Positions 11,950 through 24,542 of a stretch of 64,000 bases of DNA are shown piece after piece. Origin of the DNA: Lutjanus erythropterus (Eukaryota; Chordata; Actinopteri; Lutjaniformes; Lutjanidae); the NCBI GenBank assembly GCA_020091685.1, contig CM034608.1, forward strand, positions 3,281,590-3,345,589, in the 5' to 3' direction. The notes under the pieces were generated by a model. That model was not told the DNA's origin. It saw only the letters and a list, made by a program, of their open reading frames with translations, and made no database searches. Position 1 is the first letter of the stretch. Each line of letters starts with the position of its first letter. Made by a program: the position numbers and the translations under genes.

Positions 11950-12335
11950 TTTGGCTCTGATGTGGACTCCTTTACTGGCAGGAGCAGAGCTCAGAGTTTA
12001 TGCTTCAAACTTTTGGGATTTATCGTCACTCCTGCTTCTCAACCTGCCTGCAGCAGCAGCCCAGGGAGGAGTTGCAGACCTGTTTACTAGCAAGAAGAGA
12101 GCTCAATGTTTGCTTTTTAAACTTTTGGGATTAAGAGGTGGATTTATCCTCATTCCTGCTTCTCAACCTATCTGCAGCAGCAACCTACGGAGGAGTCGCA
12201 GACCCATTTACCAGTGAGAGAGGGGCTCAGAATTTGTTTTTTAAAGATTTGAGATTAAAAAATGGATTTGTCCTCACTCCTGCTTCTCAACCTGTCTGCA
12301 GCAGCAACCCACAGAGGAGCCAACCTCGCTCGACT
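11950..12335. repeat. 124-bp tandem repeat, three units
   Basis: The phrase CCTGCTTCTCAACCT starts at 12031, 12155 and 12279, an exact 124-bp period. Neighbouring parts (GAGGAGTTGCAGACCTGTTT, AAACTTTTGGGATT) also recur. 124 is not a multiple of three, so the open frames across it shift with each unit and are not coding. Confidence 0.92.
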
Positions 12336-13049
12336 GTTTACAGTAAGCTAATTAGTTTCTCTTTCCATGTTGACTGTTGACTTGAGGAGAAACGAATTTT
12401 ACAGTTATTTCATAAACATACAGAGAGGAGGGGTAAAAACAGAGACAGGAAGGACATATCAGAAAGAACCAGCTTCTCTTGTGAGTGCTATCAGAGGCTG
12501 ACACGCAAACGCACACACACAGCTGGTGCCTGCTGGCTAGTGCTAGCTCGCTATTAGCATGTTGCTCATTAGCTTAGGGCAGCCAATGTGGGATGAATAA
12601 ACACACTCACAACTAACACAAATAACTACAAATGTTCCCAAAATGATCTGGCGATCAAACTTGCATGACTAACGCGAGTTGAATATTTGTTTTTGGTGTG
12701 AACACAGCTGAAGACTAAGTCTTAGCATTTGAAAATTCACGTTTGTTTTTTTTTCTCTTTAACAATTTAAAGGAAACATTCAGGGCATTTAAGGGATGAA
12801 ATCCTGAATTTGCCTGGTAATTTAGAGCAAATCTAAAAGAGTAACAAGTGATCCCACCAGCTCACGTTTGACTGTTTTTACTTGGTCCTGACTTAAGACT
12901 GACAGATTTTTTGTGTTGAACCGTTTGGTTGAAATCGTTGTGTTGCTGTTTTTCCATATTCTGCTCCAGATGGAGTGACCCACTTACTGAGAGAGAGAGA
13001 GGCTCTGTGCCATTTCTGGTGACTAATACCCCCTCCACCCACACCTCAG

Positions 13050-13135
13050 CACACACACACACACACACACAAATGCATACACACACAAATGCATACACAC
13101 ACACACACACACACAGACACACACATACACACACA
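13050..13135. repeat. CA microsatellite
   Basis: Interrupted (CA)n with two AAATGCATA interruptions. Confidence 0.95.
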
Positions 13136-14558
13136 GAGCTGTATTGGAGTGTTGTGTCGTCTTGTTGTTTCTCTGTGTTTCTGCTCTCTGATGATTCTGT
13201 TTGTTAAAAATAAAGACGTTTGTGAATAAATGAGTGTTGACAGTGAACGTCAGTGCCTGTTATTGTAGTTTTACATGTTTTCAGCTCCGAAACCTTCAGC
13301 CCAACACTCACTGCTGTTTCATGCCACTTTTTGCATCCAAACTGTGAGACCTTTAATCAAACAGAGGGGCTTTTTTCCCCTGAAACTATTATACATTTCA
13401 CAGGAAGTTTTCATTCCAAATAGATAGAAGTATAATGAGTTTCTAATTTAAATTATAACTTATAACATATTTTAATTTAAGTGGAAGGACAGCAAATTTT
13501 GGCCATTAATGGAATTAGATTTGTAGTTCATTCCTGCACACAAAATACAACATAGAGACAATTAACTTCAAAATTATTATTCAAAATGATCATGCAAAAA
13601 TTTATTTGCAATTTACATGTACACACTTAGGAAATAATTCTGTGCTGCATTTATTTGAATTTTGGTCTGGCTGAATGTAAACAGCAGTGACAATTTGTTG
13701 ATGATAATATGATAAAAGTTGGACATCAGGGGACTGTTAATTGTTATGTGAGCTGTTAATGTGTTTGAGCAAAAAGCATCATGGATGTAAACACAGTCCT
13801 CCTCTTCCTCTTCTGCCAGAGTTGTGCGTGTTGCATCCCATATCAATGCATCGTGTTGGGAAACATTGTTGAAACAATATCCACCTAAACATATCTAATA
13901 TAAATTACACTCTTTTGAATATGCAGATGTCATAAACCCCACCACCTGCATTTTAGCAAATGAGACATCAAAGTACAAGTCAAATACATTTTGTTTTGTT
14001 TTTTTTTACCAAGGATGGTTTCTGTCATTTAAGGAAGTTCTTACCACACTGATGTTTGCTCAAATGTTCATTTTTCTGATCAGTTTGGATTTAATTGGTT
14101 GTTTGATGCTATAAAAAGGTGGTTTCACCTCATGATTGACACTTGAACCCTTCTTGTTATTGCGTTGACTCTGTGTATGGGTGGGACCCAGAGGTAAAGT
14201 GCTATTTGTTTAAGTACTTTTCCTATGATGGCAACTTTACTCACATTGGTCACCTATAACTGAACACACGACTAATGTTAGCCTGACTTTATGAATAATT
14301 TCATCATGCTGAGAGTATTATACAGTGCACATTAAGTGCTCTATCTGTCTCGGCTGTGACTGCGAGTCTGCATCCCACTTTACTCATCAATTAAATGTCA
14401 ATATGACAGTTTTGACCGTTATAGATGTTTTTATCGGCTCTCTTGTCTCTCGCGTAAAAACAAGTCACTCAGGGTGCATTAGCAGCGCACATAACACTTG
14501 CTGCTTATAGAAAACAGCTGGAAAAAAATCCCTCTCACTGCTAAAACTGCACTCTGTC
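13136..14558. other. Intergenic, nothing recognised
   Basis: AT-rich, no supported gene. Confidence 0.5.
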
Positions 14559-14562
14559 TTAA

Positions 14563-15370
14563 AGTGATAGTTCACCCAAAAATGAAACTTCACTCAATAT
14601 CTACTCACCCCTGTGTTGATGTGAGGATGGGTGAAGATCTCCAGTTCACAAAACACTCCTGGAGCTTCAGTGGAAAACAGCGTTGCAGCCAAATCCAGTA
14701 CAATTGAAGTAAATGGTGACCAGTTTTAAAATGTAAAAAAAGAACACAAAAACCTCCACAACATGTCTCCATACTGCTCGTGTGGTGTAATCCAAGTGTC
14801 CGTAAGCCATGACATTAAAATCTGATGCAAAAAGACACCATTTACACCATGTTTTTAGCCTAAATGTCAACCGTAGCCTCTCAGACCTGATCCTCGTGCA
14901 CAAACCTGAAGCAGGTACTCAGGCTCTCGCCTGAGCGACACGGCTGCAGCAAAGAAATGATGTTCCTCTTCTATGTTGAAGTCCATTTTCTTCTCTGTTG
15001 AAAGTTAGCGAAGTCAACTGTGCACCTGACAAGTCACTGTTTCTGAGCAGATCTCTCTCTGTTGTCTGAGTTGCTTCCAGGTAGCATGTAAACACAGATG
15101 TGAAGGTATCGCGAGATCTTGCAGCTTATGTACACTTGGATTACACCACATGAGCAGTACGGAGACAATTTGTGTTTTTCATGTGTTTTTTTTATTTTTT
15201 ATTTTAAAACTTTTTACCATTCTCTTCAATTGTACTGGATTTGGCTACAATTCTGTTTTCCGCTGAAGCTCCAGGAGTGTTTTGTGAACTGGAGATCTTC
15301 ACCCATCCTCACATCAACACAGGGGTGAGGAGATATTGAGTGAAAGTTCATTTTTGGGTGAACTATTGCT
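14563..15370. mobile_element. TIR element with 249-bp arms, flanked by TTAA
   Basis: 14563-14811 and 15122-15370 are inverted copies, from AGTGATAGTTCACCCAAAAA to CACTTGGATTACACCACA. TTAA sits at both edges (14559-14562 and 15371-15374). The 310-bp middle has no transposase. The GATAGTTCACCCAAAAATGA terminus is typical of an abundant fish non-autonomous DNA transposon family. Confidence 0.9.
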
Positions 15371-15599
15371 TTAAGAGAAAAAAATGGAATATGCCATTAT
15401 TCCATGTCCCCACATTTTCCCCAAAAAGTGCTTGCTCTGGTACATTCAAGCAACACTACACCTGTGCTGGAACCTCCACACTGCAGCTCCAGCCCTGATC
15501 ACTACTGCGCAGTCTCCGTCACAAGCACAAGATGGCAGAACTTGTATCCGGGATATTTTGGTTTCGTTTTTGCACAGAGGAAGGAAGTGGAGACACATC

Positions 15600-16010
15600 G
15601 TCCACCTGAAGGCCTACTCACACCAACAGCATCCTGAATAAAAAGCATAAAAATTGCAAAGATTTCATAGGCGAAATGTCAAATTGTCTGAGTATTCACA
15701 TCAAGCGCAACACAATTTCGAAAATAAATTATTAAGCATTTTAAAAAAAAGATGGCGGCATAAAAGATGTAATCAACATCAAGTGAACATGACATGGGGC
15801 TGCTTTTACTTAATAAAAAGAAGAAAGAACAACATGTCTGGGTACAGCCAATATTGTATAAAAGAGGAGAACTTACTGAGTTTCGCTGCTTGGTTCAGTT
15901 ACTGAAACTGAACCACAACTCCTTTGGGACATATGTCAGGACAGCAGCAAGTATTGAAGCAGCAGAAGAGTCATTTCAGGGAGCCAGATGACCCGGAGCA
16001 GCAGCTATCT
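15600..16010 (+). mobile_element. PIF/Harbinger transposase N-terminal fragment
   Basis: A plus frame (15794-15991) reads EQHVWVQPILYKRGELTEF and LVQLLKLNHNSFGTYVRTA. This fits the Harbinger/HARBI1 N-terminal pattern (H-W-V-x-P-I, K-R-x-E, F-x-x-L-V-x-L-L, F-x-x-Y-x-R). The DDE catalytic part is absent. The upstream CCTACTCACACCAACAGCAT may be the left terminus. The frame shifts near 15985. Confidence 0.6.
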
Positions 16011-16019
16011 GTAGATAAG

Positions 16020-17690
16020 ATGTATTAAATGATTAGTAAAAAGTTACAGCTGTGCGTGGTGGAGCCAATAAACATTTCATCCTTGTAGCTGCAGTGAAGG
16101 TCAAGCTGTATGTGGCGTACACAGTTTATATTATCTTTATTATGATGTTAAGGCCTCAATAATTATTATACCATCAGATAATACACTCAAGTGATCAGGT
16201 TTGGAACCTACATACATCAGGATAGTGCAGTTCTGTTCTCAGGATAGAAAACGTATAATTTTGGGGAAAAATATCTATCCCTACTCCTCACCACATCTCA
16301 AAATCTAACATTACATAGACATTTTTTGCCCCCCCTTCCCCACCCCCACAATGTTAAACTGATGTCAGCGCCCATTTAGGGTGGAGAAGAAGAGTGGCAA
16401 ACAGATATGTAAATCAGATTCATTTCAGTCGCCTGCTTTAAAGCTGACCTCAGGTCACACTGCTGGAACACAGCAGCTCTGAGCCCCCCCACCTTGAGGG
16501 AAACAGTCGTCTGGTTCAGTCAGGCGTCTCCTTTCTTTCCGTCTTTCTGCCTCATTAAATATTCATGAGACTCACCTGAGGCTCGCTGCAGAGCCCGCCT
16601 ACCGCCCTGAGCCATGATGTCACACTGAGGTGATGGTGGTTCTCTTGATGTGAGCGGCTCTCTGGGGGAGAAATGATACAACATGGTGGACGTCAGTGAG
16701 GATCTGATGAAAAGAAGAGATGTGACTGTCTGACAGCAGCTGACTGACAGCACAGTCTGCTTCACCTCCTCCGTCACAAATAATAGGGTCATCGCCCCTC
16801 GCTGTCAGACCCGCTGCAGGATCGGTCCTACTCCTGGATCTGTTGGCTCCAGAAGCTCCAGGGATGAAGATCACCCATTCACATCCTGACCCTGATCCTA
16901 GATTCAGAGGCTCCGCCCACACAGTAAACAGTCCAGGCTAGGTAGAGGAATGGTGAGATGGCGGGAGATTTTCCACATAAAACTGAAGGCTTAAACACTT
17001 TACCTATTTACATAAACTGAAAATATTTTTTGAGGAAAATTGCACATATTTCCTGGTATGTAGGACTACGAAGTGTCTCACCCATGCTGCTTTCTTGACA
17101 TATTTTTGTTGACCAATCTAGATGCTAGCATCCGTTAGCTGGTTCCCTCAAAAACCTAATCAGATTATGGATTAGTGCAGAACAAACAAAAGTTTATGAT
17201 AGTAACACATTTTGTTCAGAAAGATAACCTTCACAAATATCCACTTTTATGATTTTTGCAGCATATATGCAATGACCAGAAGTGACAAGAGGCTACAAAT
17301 GAACTACACCATAGTTGAGGCACCACCACCACTTCAGTGTCACCACCACTAAGTGACATTAGTTTGAGGTAGTGGTGTTTAATTTCCCAGATAACCTCTG
17401 TGGTCTCATTTAGCTACTTTAATCACCTTTTTTTAAAGACACATGAAAGCTTTAAAATTCAGAAGTGGGTTTTTTAGTGATGTGTTTTATGTCATAGAGA
17501 CAAAAAAACTCTCTTAAGTTTTCAGGCAAATACCCAAAAAACCCCAAGAGCAGAGAATTGGCTAGGGACGAGAGAAGGACATGTCCCTACCAATATTTAG
17601 AGACTAATGAATTGAATCCCTAGCAGTAATTTGGAAAAAAAAAACACTGTTGTCCCTCAATGTCTAGTCAGTGTTTAAACATAATTTATC
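16020..17690. other. Unique-looking DNA with a GC-richer block
   Basis: 16390-16930 is less AT-rich, with motifs such as the palindrome TGACCTCAGGTCA (16447-16459) and TTAAATATTCATGAGAC. It may be a conserved non-coding element. No gene recognised. Confidence 0.35.
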
Positions 17691-17699
17691 CCATTGCAT

Positions 17700-17880
17700 T
17701 CTGTGATCTTAGTCAGCCTTCCTCTGGCAGCAGCACGGCATAACTCCTTGTCCCCTCATGCTGTGCTCCACAGGCAGGAAATGGAATATGCTTGTGGGGG
17801 CACTCACCACAAGCAAACTGCCTTTAATTTTCCTACCAACTGTGACATGAAATATCCACCCTTGCAAAAAAAACCACCCA
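17700..17880 (+). repeat. Dispersed repeat pair, copy 1
   Basis: It matches 50300-50465 in the same orientation: CTTCCTCTGGCAGCAGCAC, then GCTGTGCTCCACAGGCAGG, then CTCACCACAAGCA, then CTGTGACATGAAATATCCA. Open frames here come from the repeat. Confidence 0.8.
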
Positions 17881-18274
17881 CTGCCTTCCAGACCAAGCAA
17901 ACAGAAGTGCTAAAATGCTAACTCATTACCAGATTTTAGGACTCTGTCTGTGGCTTCAAACTATAATGTTGTTGGAGCCTGCTATGACCAAGTTCAAGTG
18001 GCCACAACAGAGGGGAGACACACAATGACAACGTTTTAACATAAGATATTTTATTGTTCAAATTAAATCAAATTAAAGTGCCAAATTACATTCTTACATC
18101 ATGAGGTGCCTAAAATCAGTAGAGTCAGTGGCGTGTGGTGTGGTGGGACAAAATATAAGGATAACCTAAAAAAACATAATCAAACCAAAACGTGGTGTAC
18201 TGTTAGGGAGAGCACATTATACATGTTAAAAAAATGTTTCTGAAAACATGTGAAAGGCTGAGAACTATGTAAGT

Positions 18275-18840
18275 CTGACTAGTGGAGTCAGACCATTAAA
18301 CTGTTGTTCACTATTTCTTTGTTCAGGATTTTTTGGGCAGACCTGAAACATGGCTCAGTGACGTCCCGGAGCCATGGTCCCCCAACACTATATGAGCCCT
18401 GTACAAACAACACCACCTCCCCCTCTTCTCACTGTCCTTAACAGTCAGTTACAAACGTACCTTCAGCGACTCTCTCAGTACAAATCAGCCCAGCAGTTCA
18501 CTTCAGCTCACTTCAGTTCCAACAACCCGACACAGAAGAAAAAAATACCATCCTGTCACTGTCCTCTGGCTCTGGTGGCTCAAACATGTCTGGACATGTC
18601 CAATAAAGCTCCTGGACAGAGCGTCCATGTTTCAGGTGGTTTTCAGGTCGTAGTGGTGTTTGACACTGAGACAGCAGAGCAGACGCACATCCAGTGTTTC
18701 AGAGCAGAGCAAACTGCTCATTTTTTTCATGATTTTGAGGCCTGATTTTATATACTTAGGGATTTTTTTAATCATTCAAATTTGGCTGGGTGGTTAATAA
18801 CACTTTTTTTCTGTGGTGTGACAAACTCATTACATGATCT
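18275..18840 (+). repeat. Dispersed repeat, left member of an inverted pair
   Basis: It is the inverse of 21045-21510. Shared phrases: CATTAAACTGTTGTTCAC, GGGCAGACCTGAAACATGGC, CATGGTCCCCCAACACTAT, GACATGTCCAATAAAGC and GGTGGTTAATAACA. The spacer between the pair is about 2.2 kb. Confidence 0.9.
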
Positions 18841-19154
18841 TTAATGGATAAAGAGCTGTACTGTAAATGCAGAATATTTATAACCCTCACAACTTTGGAT
18901 TCATACATCAGCCATCACAAGTCCAATGATGCAAACACTCTTGATCTTTCCCAGCGGGACCATCCATCCCATACAACATATAGAGGACATGAGTCTCAGT
19001 GGTTCACATGTCTCTGTATTTTGCTCATAGCGTCCTCAGCAGAGCAGGTGTGGAGACGAAACCCTCTGATTGGTCCGCTTATCCTCACTCTCCTTCTCTC
19101 TTTCTCTTCTCTCATGTTGTTGGCTGACTCAAAGAGTTACTGCATGTTACATAA

Positions 19155-19155
19155 C

Positions 19156-19191
<36 letters not shown>

Positions 19192-19192
19192 G
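19155..19192. repeat. CA microsatellite
   Basis: (CA)n with one TA interruption. Confidence 0.95.
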
Positions 19193-19540
19193 TGAAAGTT
19201 TTCAGCTGTGCCTTTGTTTGGTGTTTGGGTTTGATGTTGCCATGGCGACGCTGACTAGAAACAAAAACAGAGGTAGAAAATAAAAAGACAAGCCTGACAG
19301 GAGACTGTAAAACACATCTGTAAACACTCAGAAATTGAACCAGTTATTGATTCAACCAATCAGAGAATGAGATTATTTTGTTGTTTGTGTGACTGAACAC
19401 TTTTTAACCATCTTTCACCTGCTGGTGCATGCTGGGAGACAGTCTGTTTGTTTGAGTAAATGATAACGATGAAAATAATGGAAATCATTCATTCAACTAA
19501 ATTAATGAATGACGTGAGTAAAAAACAGTCAAATCAAGTG

Positions 19541-19580
19541 AATGAATGAATGAATGAATGGATAGATGAATGGATGAATG
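19541..19580. repeat. GAAT/GGAT short tandem repeat
   Basis: GAATGAATGAATGAATG, then diverged GGATGAAT units. Another GGAT stretch is at 19790-19812. Confidence 0.9.
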
Positions 19581-19895
19581 TGTGGGAATGAGAGTGAAGC
19601 TCGCTGTGTGAGAGTGAACTGATCACACTGGTGAAAGGCTGAATTCTAATGTGTTTGTTTACCGGAGAAAACAACAGGTTTTTTTTTTCTGAAGAGGAAA
19701 ACACCAAGTGAAGATTTAAGAAAATCATCTTTATAATCAGTGTTGTCCTGAACCTGATGGAGGGATGAGGGAGGGAGGATGGAGGTGTGCATGGATGGAG
19801 GGATGGATGGAGGAATGTATTATTGGCTCTCTAGTTGTTTGAGGGTGACTCAGATGCTCCGCCCACAGATGCGCTGAGTCACCATGAACCGCCAA

Positions 19896-19902
<7 letters not shown>

Positions 19903-19926
<24 letters not shown>

Positions 19927-19950
19927 TTGTGCGTGTGTGTGTGTGTGTGA
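19903..19950. repeat. GT microsatellite
   Basis: (GT)n with interruptions. Confidence 0.95.
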
Positions 19951-20704
19951 TGTACCTGATTTAAATGTCAGTAAAGTGAGAATCTGACTCTCTCTCTCTC
20001 ACAGTTTTTTTTTCCTCCGTCTTCTGATTGGACGATGTGACTCTGAGAGGTTACAGCAGGAATGCTTATTAAATGATTGGAACCATAACGAGGCACAAAC
20101 TCGTTTACCTCTATGCTGTTGCTGTGTTTAGAAGCATTTTAGTTTTTCTTTGTTTAGGCCTATAAGACTCCATTTCCCAGAAAGCCTGCTGGTTGTTTTT
20201 GGCCATTGCTCATTTCTTTTGTTTATGACTCTCTTAGAGAAGCCCTATTCATGACAGTTTTCTCTGAGAAGACACTTGTTGTCCCCTCTAGCAGCAGTCA
20301 GTGTGTCCAAGTTATGTTATCAAGTCACATGATGAAAAAGACTTGCAACTTGATTTGGACTTTAACACTAATGATTTGTGACTTCACTTGGACTTGAGCT
20401 TTATGACCTGAAAATAACTGACACCTTCTCCCAAACCCAAAGATGAAAAAGTCTGCTTTTTAAAAAGTGTGAACCAATCACAGTTCATTCTTAGCAAGTC
20501 AACATGTAATTCCCCAGATCCACTTTGTCTGAACCAATCTGACAGCATCTAATCAAGCTGCAGGAGAGAACCACAAAGATCTGATGTTATGTTACAGAGC
20601 TCCACTGGGAAATGACAACACCAAAGATCATTTTGTAAAAAATCTATGAGGTGGTCAACAAAAGATGAATTGCAGGACACAAAATGCATGGGTCAACAAT
20701 TCTC

Positions 20705-21003
20705 CAGGGAGGAACCTTACTGTGCGGAGTTTGCATGTTCTCCTTGTGTCCGTGTGGGTTCTCTCCAGGTAATCTGGCTGCCTCCCACAGTCCAAAGACA
20801 TGCAGAATAATAAGTTGGTAACTCTAAATTGCCTGTGAGTGTGAATGTTAGTGTGAGTGGGGTTTTTTTTTGTCTCTATGTGTCAGCCCTGAGATGAACT
20901 TGTCCTTGGTGTACCCCACCTCTCATCCAGTGTCAGCTGAGATAGGCTCCAGCTGAGACCCATCAGGATGAGCAGTTATGGACTATGGAGGGATTTCTGA
21001 CAA
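20705..21003 (+). mobile_element. RTE-like LINE 3' end
   Basis: GCGGAGTTTGCATGTTCTCC, then CCTCCCACAGTCCAAAGACA, then GTCTCTATGTGTCAGCCCTG and GATAGGCTCCAGCTGAGACC form the conserved tail of a very common fish non-LTR element. It is 5'-truncated and carries no reverse transcriptase. Confidence 0.8.
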
Positions 21004-21044
21004 TTAATTAATTACATTAAAAATCACATAAAGCAACAGTAAAT

Positions 21045-21510
21045 ATGTGTTATGAGTTTGTCACATCACAGAAACATGTTATTAACCACCCTTGAATGAA
21101 TAAATGATGGGGGCGTATCTGCTCCACTGTCTCAGTGACAAACGCCACTATGACCTGAAAACACCTGAAACATGGACGCTCCATCTAGCGGCTTTATTGG
21201 ACATGTCCAGACATGTTTGTGCCACCAAAGCCAGAGGACGGTGACAGGATGGTGTTTTTTTTCTTCTGTGTCGGGTTGTTGAAGTGAGCTGAAGTGAACT
21301 GCTGGGCTGATTTGGACTGAGAGAGTCGTTGAAGGTACATTTGTAACTGACTCTTAGGGAGGGTGAGGGGAAGGGGGCATGGTGTCATTTGTAGGACTTA
21401 CATAGTGTTGGGGGACCATGGTTCTGGCACGTCACCGAGCCATGTTTCAGGTCTGCCCAAAAAATCTGAAATGGTGAACAACAGTTTAATGGTCTCCACA
21501 GTTCAGTACC
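21045..21510 (-). repeat. Dispersed repeat, right member of the inverted pair
   Basis: Reverse-complement copy of 18275-18840, slightly shorter because of internal deletions. It differs at many scattered positions, so the two copies are old or arrived separately. Confidence 0.9.
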
Positions 21511-22925
21511 ACATTCTTCTTTTTTCTTTCAATCTGTTATTGTTTGGCTTTATCACTGTAACACATATAATCTATGACAGAAACACACTCATAGGCATTG
21601 GAAAAGAAAGTGAGGGTTTTGCATTAAAGAGCACTCAAATCAGCTGGACACACCACCGCAGACCACCCCAGGAGGAGCGGAGGAGAGCGGGGATGAGAGC
21701 CACGTTAACCCTGCCTGGACTTCAGGCTGGACAAGCAACGGGAAACCAGAGACTGTTGTGCCCATATCCCATAAAGACTTGCTCCACAACATCCTGGATT
21801 AAGCTGTAGGCCCTCATGGGTGGACACGTTGATGAGCAGTGTTTCCCAGGTGTCGAACATTTTATTTAAAGATATCGACCATGTTATCATCACCATCTTG
21901 TCCCTGCTGTTTATCTCCCTGATGCAAAAAAAAAGACCTACAGAATTATTTCCTGCATGTATACGTGTGTATGAAAATAACTGTATATATTGTTGGACAT
22001 CTCAACTTCCAAAAGCCTGTGGGAGCTGCTGGTTAACTTGTGACCAAAGAAGTTTGAGCAGAAGCTCAATCAAGGTGAATAAACAAGCAACACACAGTGA
22101 AAGAGTGTGTAACTGCCATCCAATTCTGAAGATGTTCTCATGCAAAGAAGCTTTTAACCATCATATTGGGAAACTATGCTTTTCCTGAGTTAAAAGACCT
22201 GGAGCTGGTGTCACAATGATAGACTTCAGATGGACGTCTAAATTCATCCGTTGCTTAACTAGGACTATGACACAATAAATTCTGAGTAAATTAAGTATTT
22301 TTCAAAAAATGGCTGACCGAGTGACCGCATCCAACCACTCACCTCCATTTACCCCAGTAGAAAATAAGTCATTTGGAGGAATTCAACAGTTACAAGTACA
22401 TGTTACTTGGAAAAATGTTTCAAATAGCTGATTGTTAGTAGAATTCTTACTGATGTTGATTTTAATCATCATTTAATATTCCCTTTAAATCTTCTAAGAT
22501 ATTTATTTACTATTATTTATTACTATTTATTTGTATTATTATCTGCACAATAATACACACAGCTGTGTGAGAATGTGTGTGTGTAGATTTTATTGTGAAA
22601 AAAGACTCGTGAAAAAAGACTTTCTCTGATTAGTCCGTTAAAAAGTGTGTGACGGTGATCCCACAGTAATAATCTGTGAATCATCACTGTTCCAGACACC
22701 TTTTCATGCTGCCTCTACCTGTTTGTGTCATTTTTTAGAACATGCTGCATAATAAGTCTAATAATACTAATAATGCTTATAATCATTTTTTTTCTTCATG
22801 AGCTGTTTGTGACACAGAAGGACATAAATATTCATATCAGACTCATCAAAGTGCTGCAGAAACTTCTGTCAGTCACTGGACTTTCCCGATTTCTCTGCCT
22901 GTGTGCTGATGATGCAGGATGACAG
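21511..22925. other. Intergenic, nothing firmly recognised
   Basis: 21640-22190 has a plus-strand open frame and some GC-rich stretches, but no family match. Confidence 0.4.
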
Positions 22926-22927
22926 TC

Positions 22928-22950
22928 GATTAGACAGAAACTGTCTAATC
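22928..22950. repeat. Perfect 10-bp hairpin
   Basis: GATTAGACAG, loop AAA, CTGTCTAATC. Confidence 0.9.
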
Positions 22951-23007
22951 AACACACCACTTGATAAAAGGCGCGTACAAACAAGTGTATCCTCGCTCTA
23001 AGCTCTT

Positions 23008-23135
23008 CCAGAGGCCTCCTCTCTCCTCGCTCCTTGTCTCCTCCAGGTCCATTTAAGCAACTGGATGATCCTTCATGATGGCGGAGGGGAAACGACTTCT
23101 GGGACGACGGAGGAGAGAGGAGACGAGGAGGCAGA
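23008..23135. mobile_element. Small foldback element
   Basis: GAGGCCTCCTCTCTCCTCGC is mirrored by GGAGGAGAGAGGAGACGAGG across about 75 bp. The type resembles small fish elements with CCTCTCTCCTC arms. Confidence 0.55.
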
Positions 23136-23136
23136 A

Positions 23137-23655
23137 TTCAGCGTGATGACAAGGACCCAATAGTCTGCGCTTTTATTCCTCATGTGTTAACTGTTTTCCC
23201 CTTCTCCTGTGTTTCTTGTTGCTCCTTGTTTGTGTCTCTCTGTCTGTGTGTGTGTGTGTGTGTGGGTGTGTGGGTGGGTGTGGCTCTCATCAGTACTGCT
23301 GTCAATCTGCCTGCACACCTGAAAGTCATCCACTAATCGACCTCAGCAGTACAAATACACCAGCTCTGCAGTCCTGATCACTCAGTCTGTCTTTGTGGTA
23401 ATAAACCACGGCCTTCTTGCTGCATCTTTGTTTTTTTTCCCTTTTCCTTTCCTTTTTCCTTATTTCCCTGTGCATCAGATCCACACACACCGCTCACCTG
23501 TTTGTCTGCCACTCCAGCCTGCCCGCCTTGTTTCACCTGAGAGCCCTGGATCAGCCCAAACCCCCTGCTTGCTTTCATTGAAAATAAATCCACTTCAAAC
23601 TGAACTTCTTTCTGAGTCTCGCTTTTGGGTCCAGTTCTCACCATACAACACTCAT
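23137..23655 (+). mobile_element. LTR-like segment, possible solo LTR
   Basis: A promoter-like part (CAGTACAAATACACCAGC) is followed by a pyrimidine-rich stretch, AAAATAAATCCACTTC as a poly(A) signal, and CTCGCTTTTGGGTCCAGTTC. That order is typical of fish Gypsy-type LTRs. No gag/pol and no second LTR are present, and the ends are not defined. Confidence 0.4.
23238..23282. repeat. GT/GGGT microsatellite
   Basis: (GT)n passing into GTGGGTG repeats. Confidence 0.9.
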
Positions 23656-23930
23656 GTTTTGAAAACTAAGTTTATTAAATTCATTTAATAAATACATAAA
23701 CTTCAAAATGTTTCATCACCTAAAAATCTTTTGAGATAATTTACTTTTCTTCTTTAGATAAACTTAAATATTTGAGTTTGAGAACCCCAAAAAATAATAA
23801 AGTAAATTCATTCAAGTGAAAGTGAATGGTGGTTAAAATTTTGAAATGATTTTTTTTTTAGTTTGAGTTAGACTCAAAAGTTGAATCTGTTGCAGTATGT
23901 TGCCTTGAAATTTTTTTTAACAGTGTAAGG
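23656..23930. repeat. ACAGTGTAA-terminated MITE-like repeat, copy 1
   Basis: It shares TTTACTTTTCTTCTTTAGAT, GACTCAAAAGTTGAA and TGCAGTATGTTGCCTTGAA with 60225-60670, and ends in TTTAACAGTGTAAG. Confidence 0.65.
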
Positions 23931-24354
23931 TGATTCTTACATTTGTCAGCTGTAAAAATGTGTGGCCTATACACCAAATTAAAAGCAAAGTTGCATATTT
24001 TGTCACCTAAAAAGTGTCATATAGCTCAGTGCCTTTTCCTCTAAATTTTGATGGTGCCTCGTCTTCTTGAGTCTCTATGAAGTAGTCAAGAAAAAGTCTT
24101 CAGGGAAAAAAGAGGTTTAATAGCCGCAGCTCAAGACAGACTTCCTGTCTTTTATTGGCCAACAATGGCTCTTTTAATCATAAAGGTTGAGGTATAATAC
24201 TACTCCTTTGAGTTCCCAGGGAGATGGAGACAGTGTTATCAGGACAGCAACAATGGCCGGCCCTGAGATGGTGAAGAGGCAGAGATAGTTGAAATATGCT
24301 CTGAGGAATTTGAACTTGACCTCAAACATGCCCTTGGCATATTACCTTTAGCCT

Positions 24355-24480
24355 AAAGAAAGAAAAATCCATCCAGTATCATCACATTGCATTTCAATAA
24401 GCTCCAACTGCACATCCTCCTGAACTCTTCCACCTCAACAGGGAAAGGCTTTGACAGCAGGTCAATGGCAGCAAAATCTT
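24355..24480 (-). pseudogene. Possible hAT/ZBED-type transposase fragment
   Basis: Minus-strand frames give LLSKPFPVEVEEF and, after a frameshift, EDVQLELIEMQCDD. The pattern E-(x)-LQLELIxLQCD is typical near the C-terminal dimerisation region of fish hAT/ZBED-derived proteins. It is short and broken. Confidence 0.4.
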
Positions 24481-24542
24481 ATTCAAATCTGGTTCAAATT
24501 ATGTGATTCCTCCATTTTCATACAAATGCGGGTGTTTGGGAA

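Noticed and set aside
11815-12380. Overlapping plus frames with similar repeated peptides
   Set aside because: They come from the 124-bp tandem repeat, whose length is not a multiple of three, so the frame cannot be kept.
18374-18745. 123-codon plus-strand frame
   Set aside because: Lies wholly inside the dispersed repeat 18275-18840.
21363-21809. 148-codon plus-strand frame
   Set aside because: The first third lies in the inverted dispersed repeat, and the rest has no family match.
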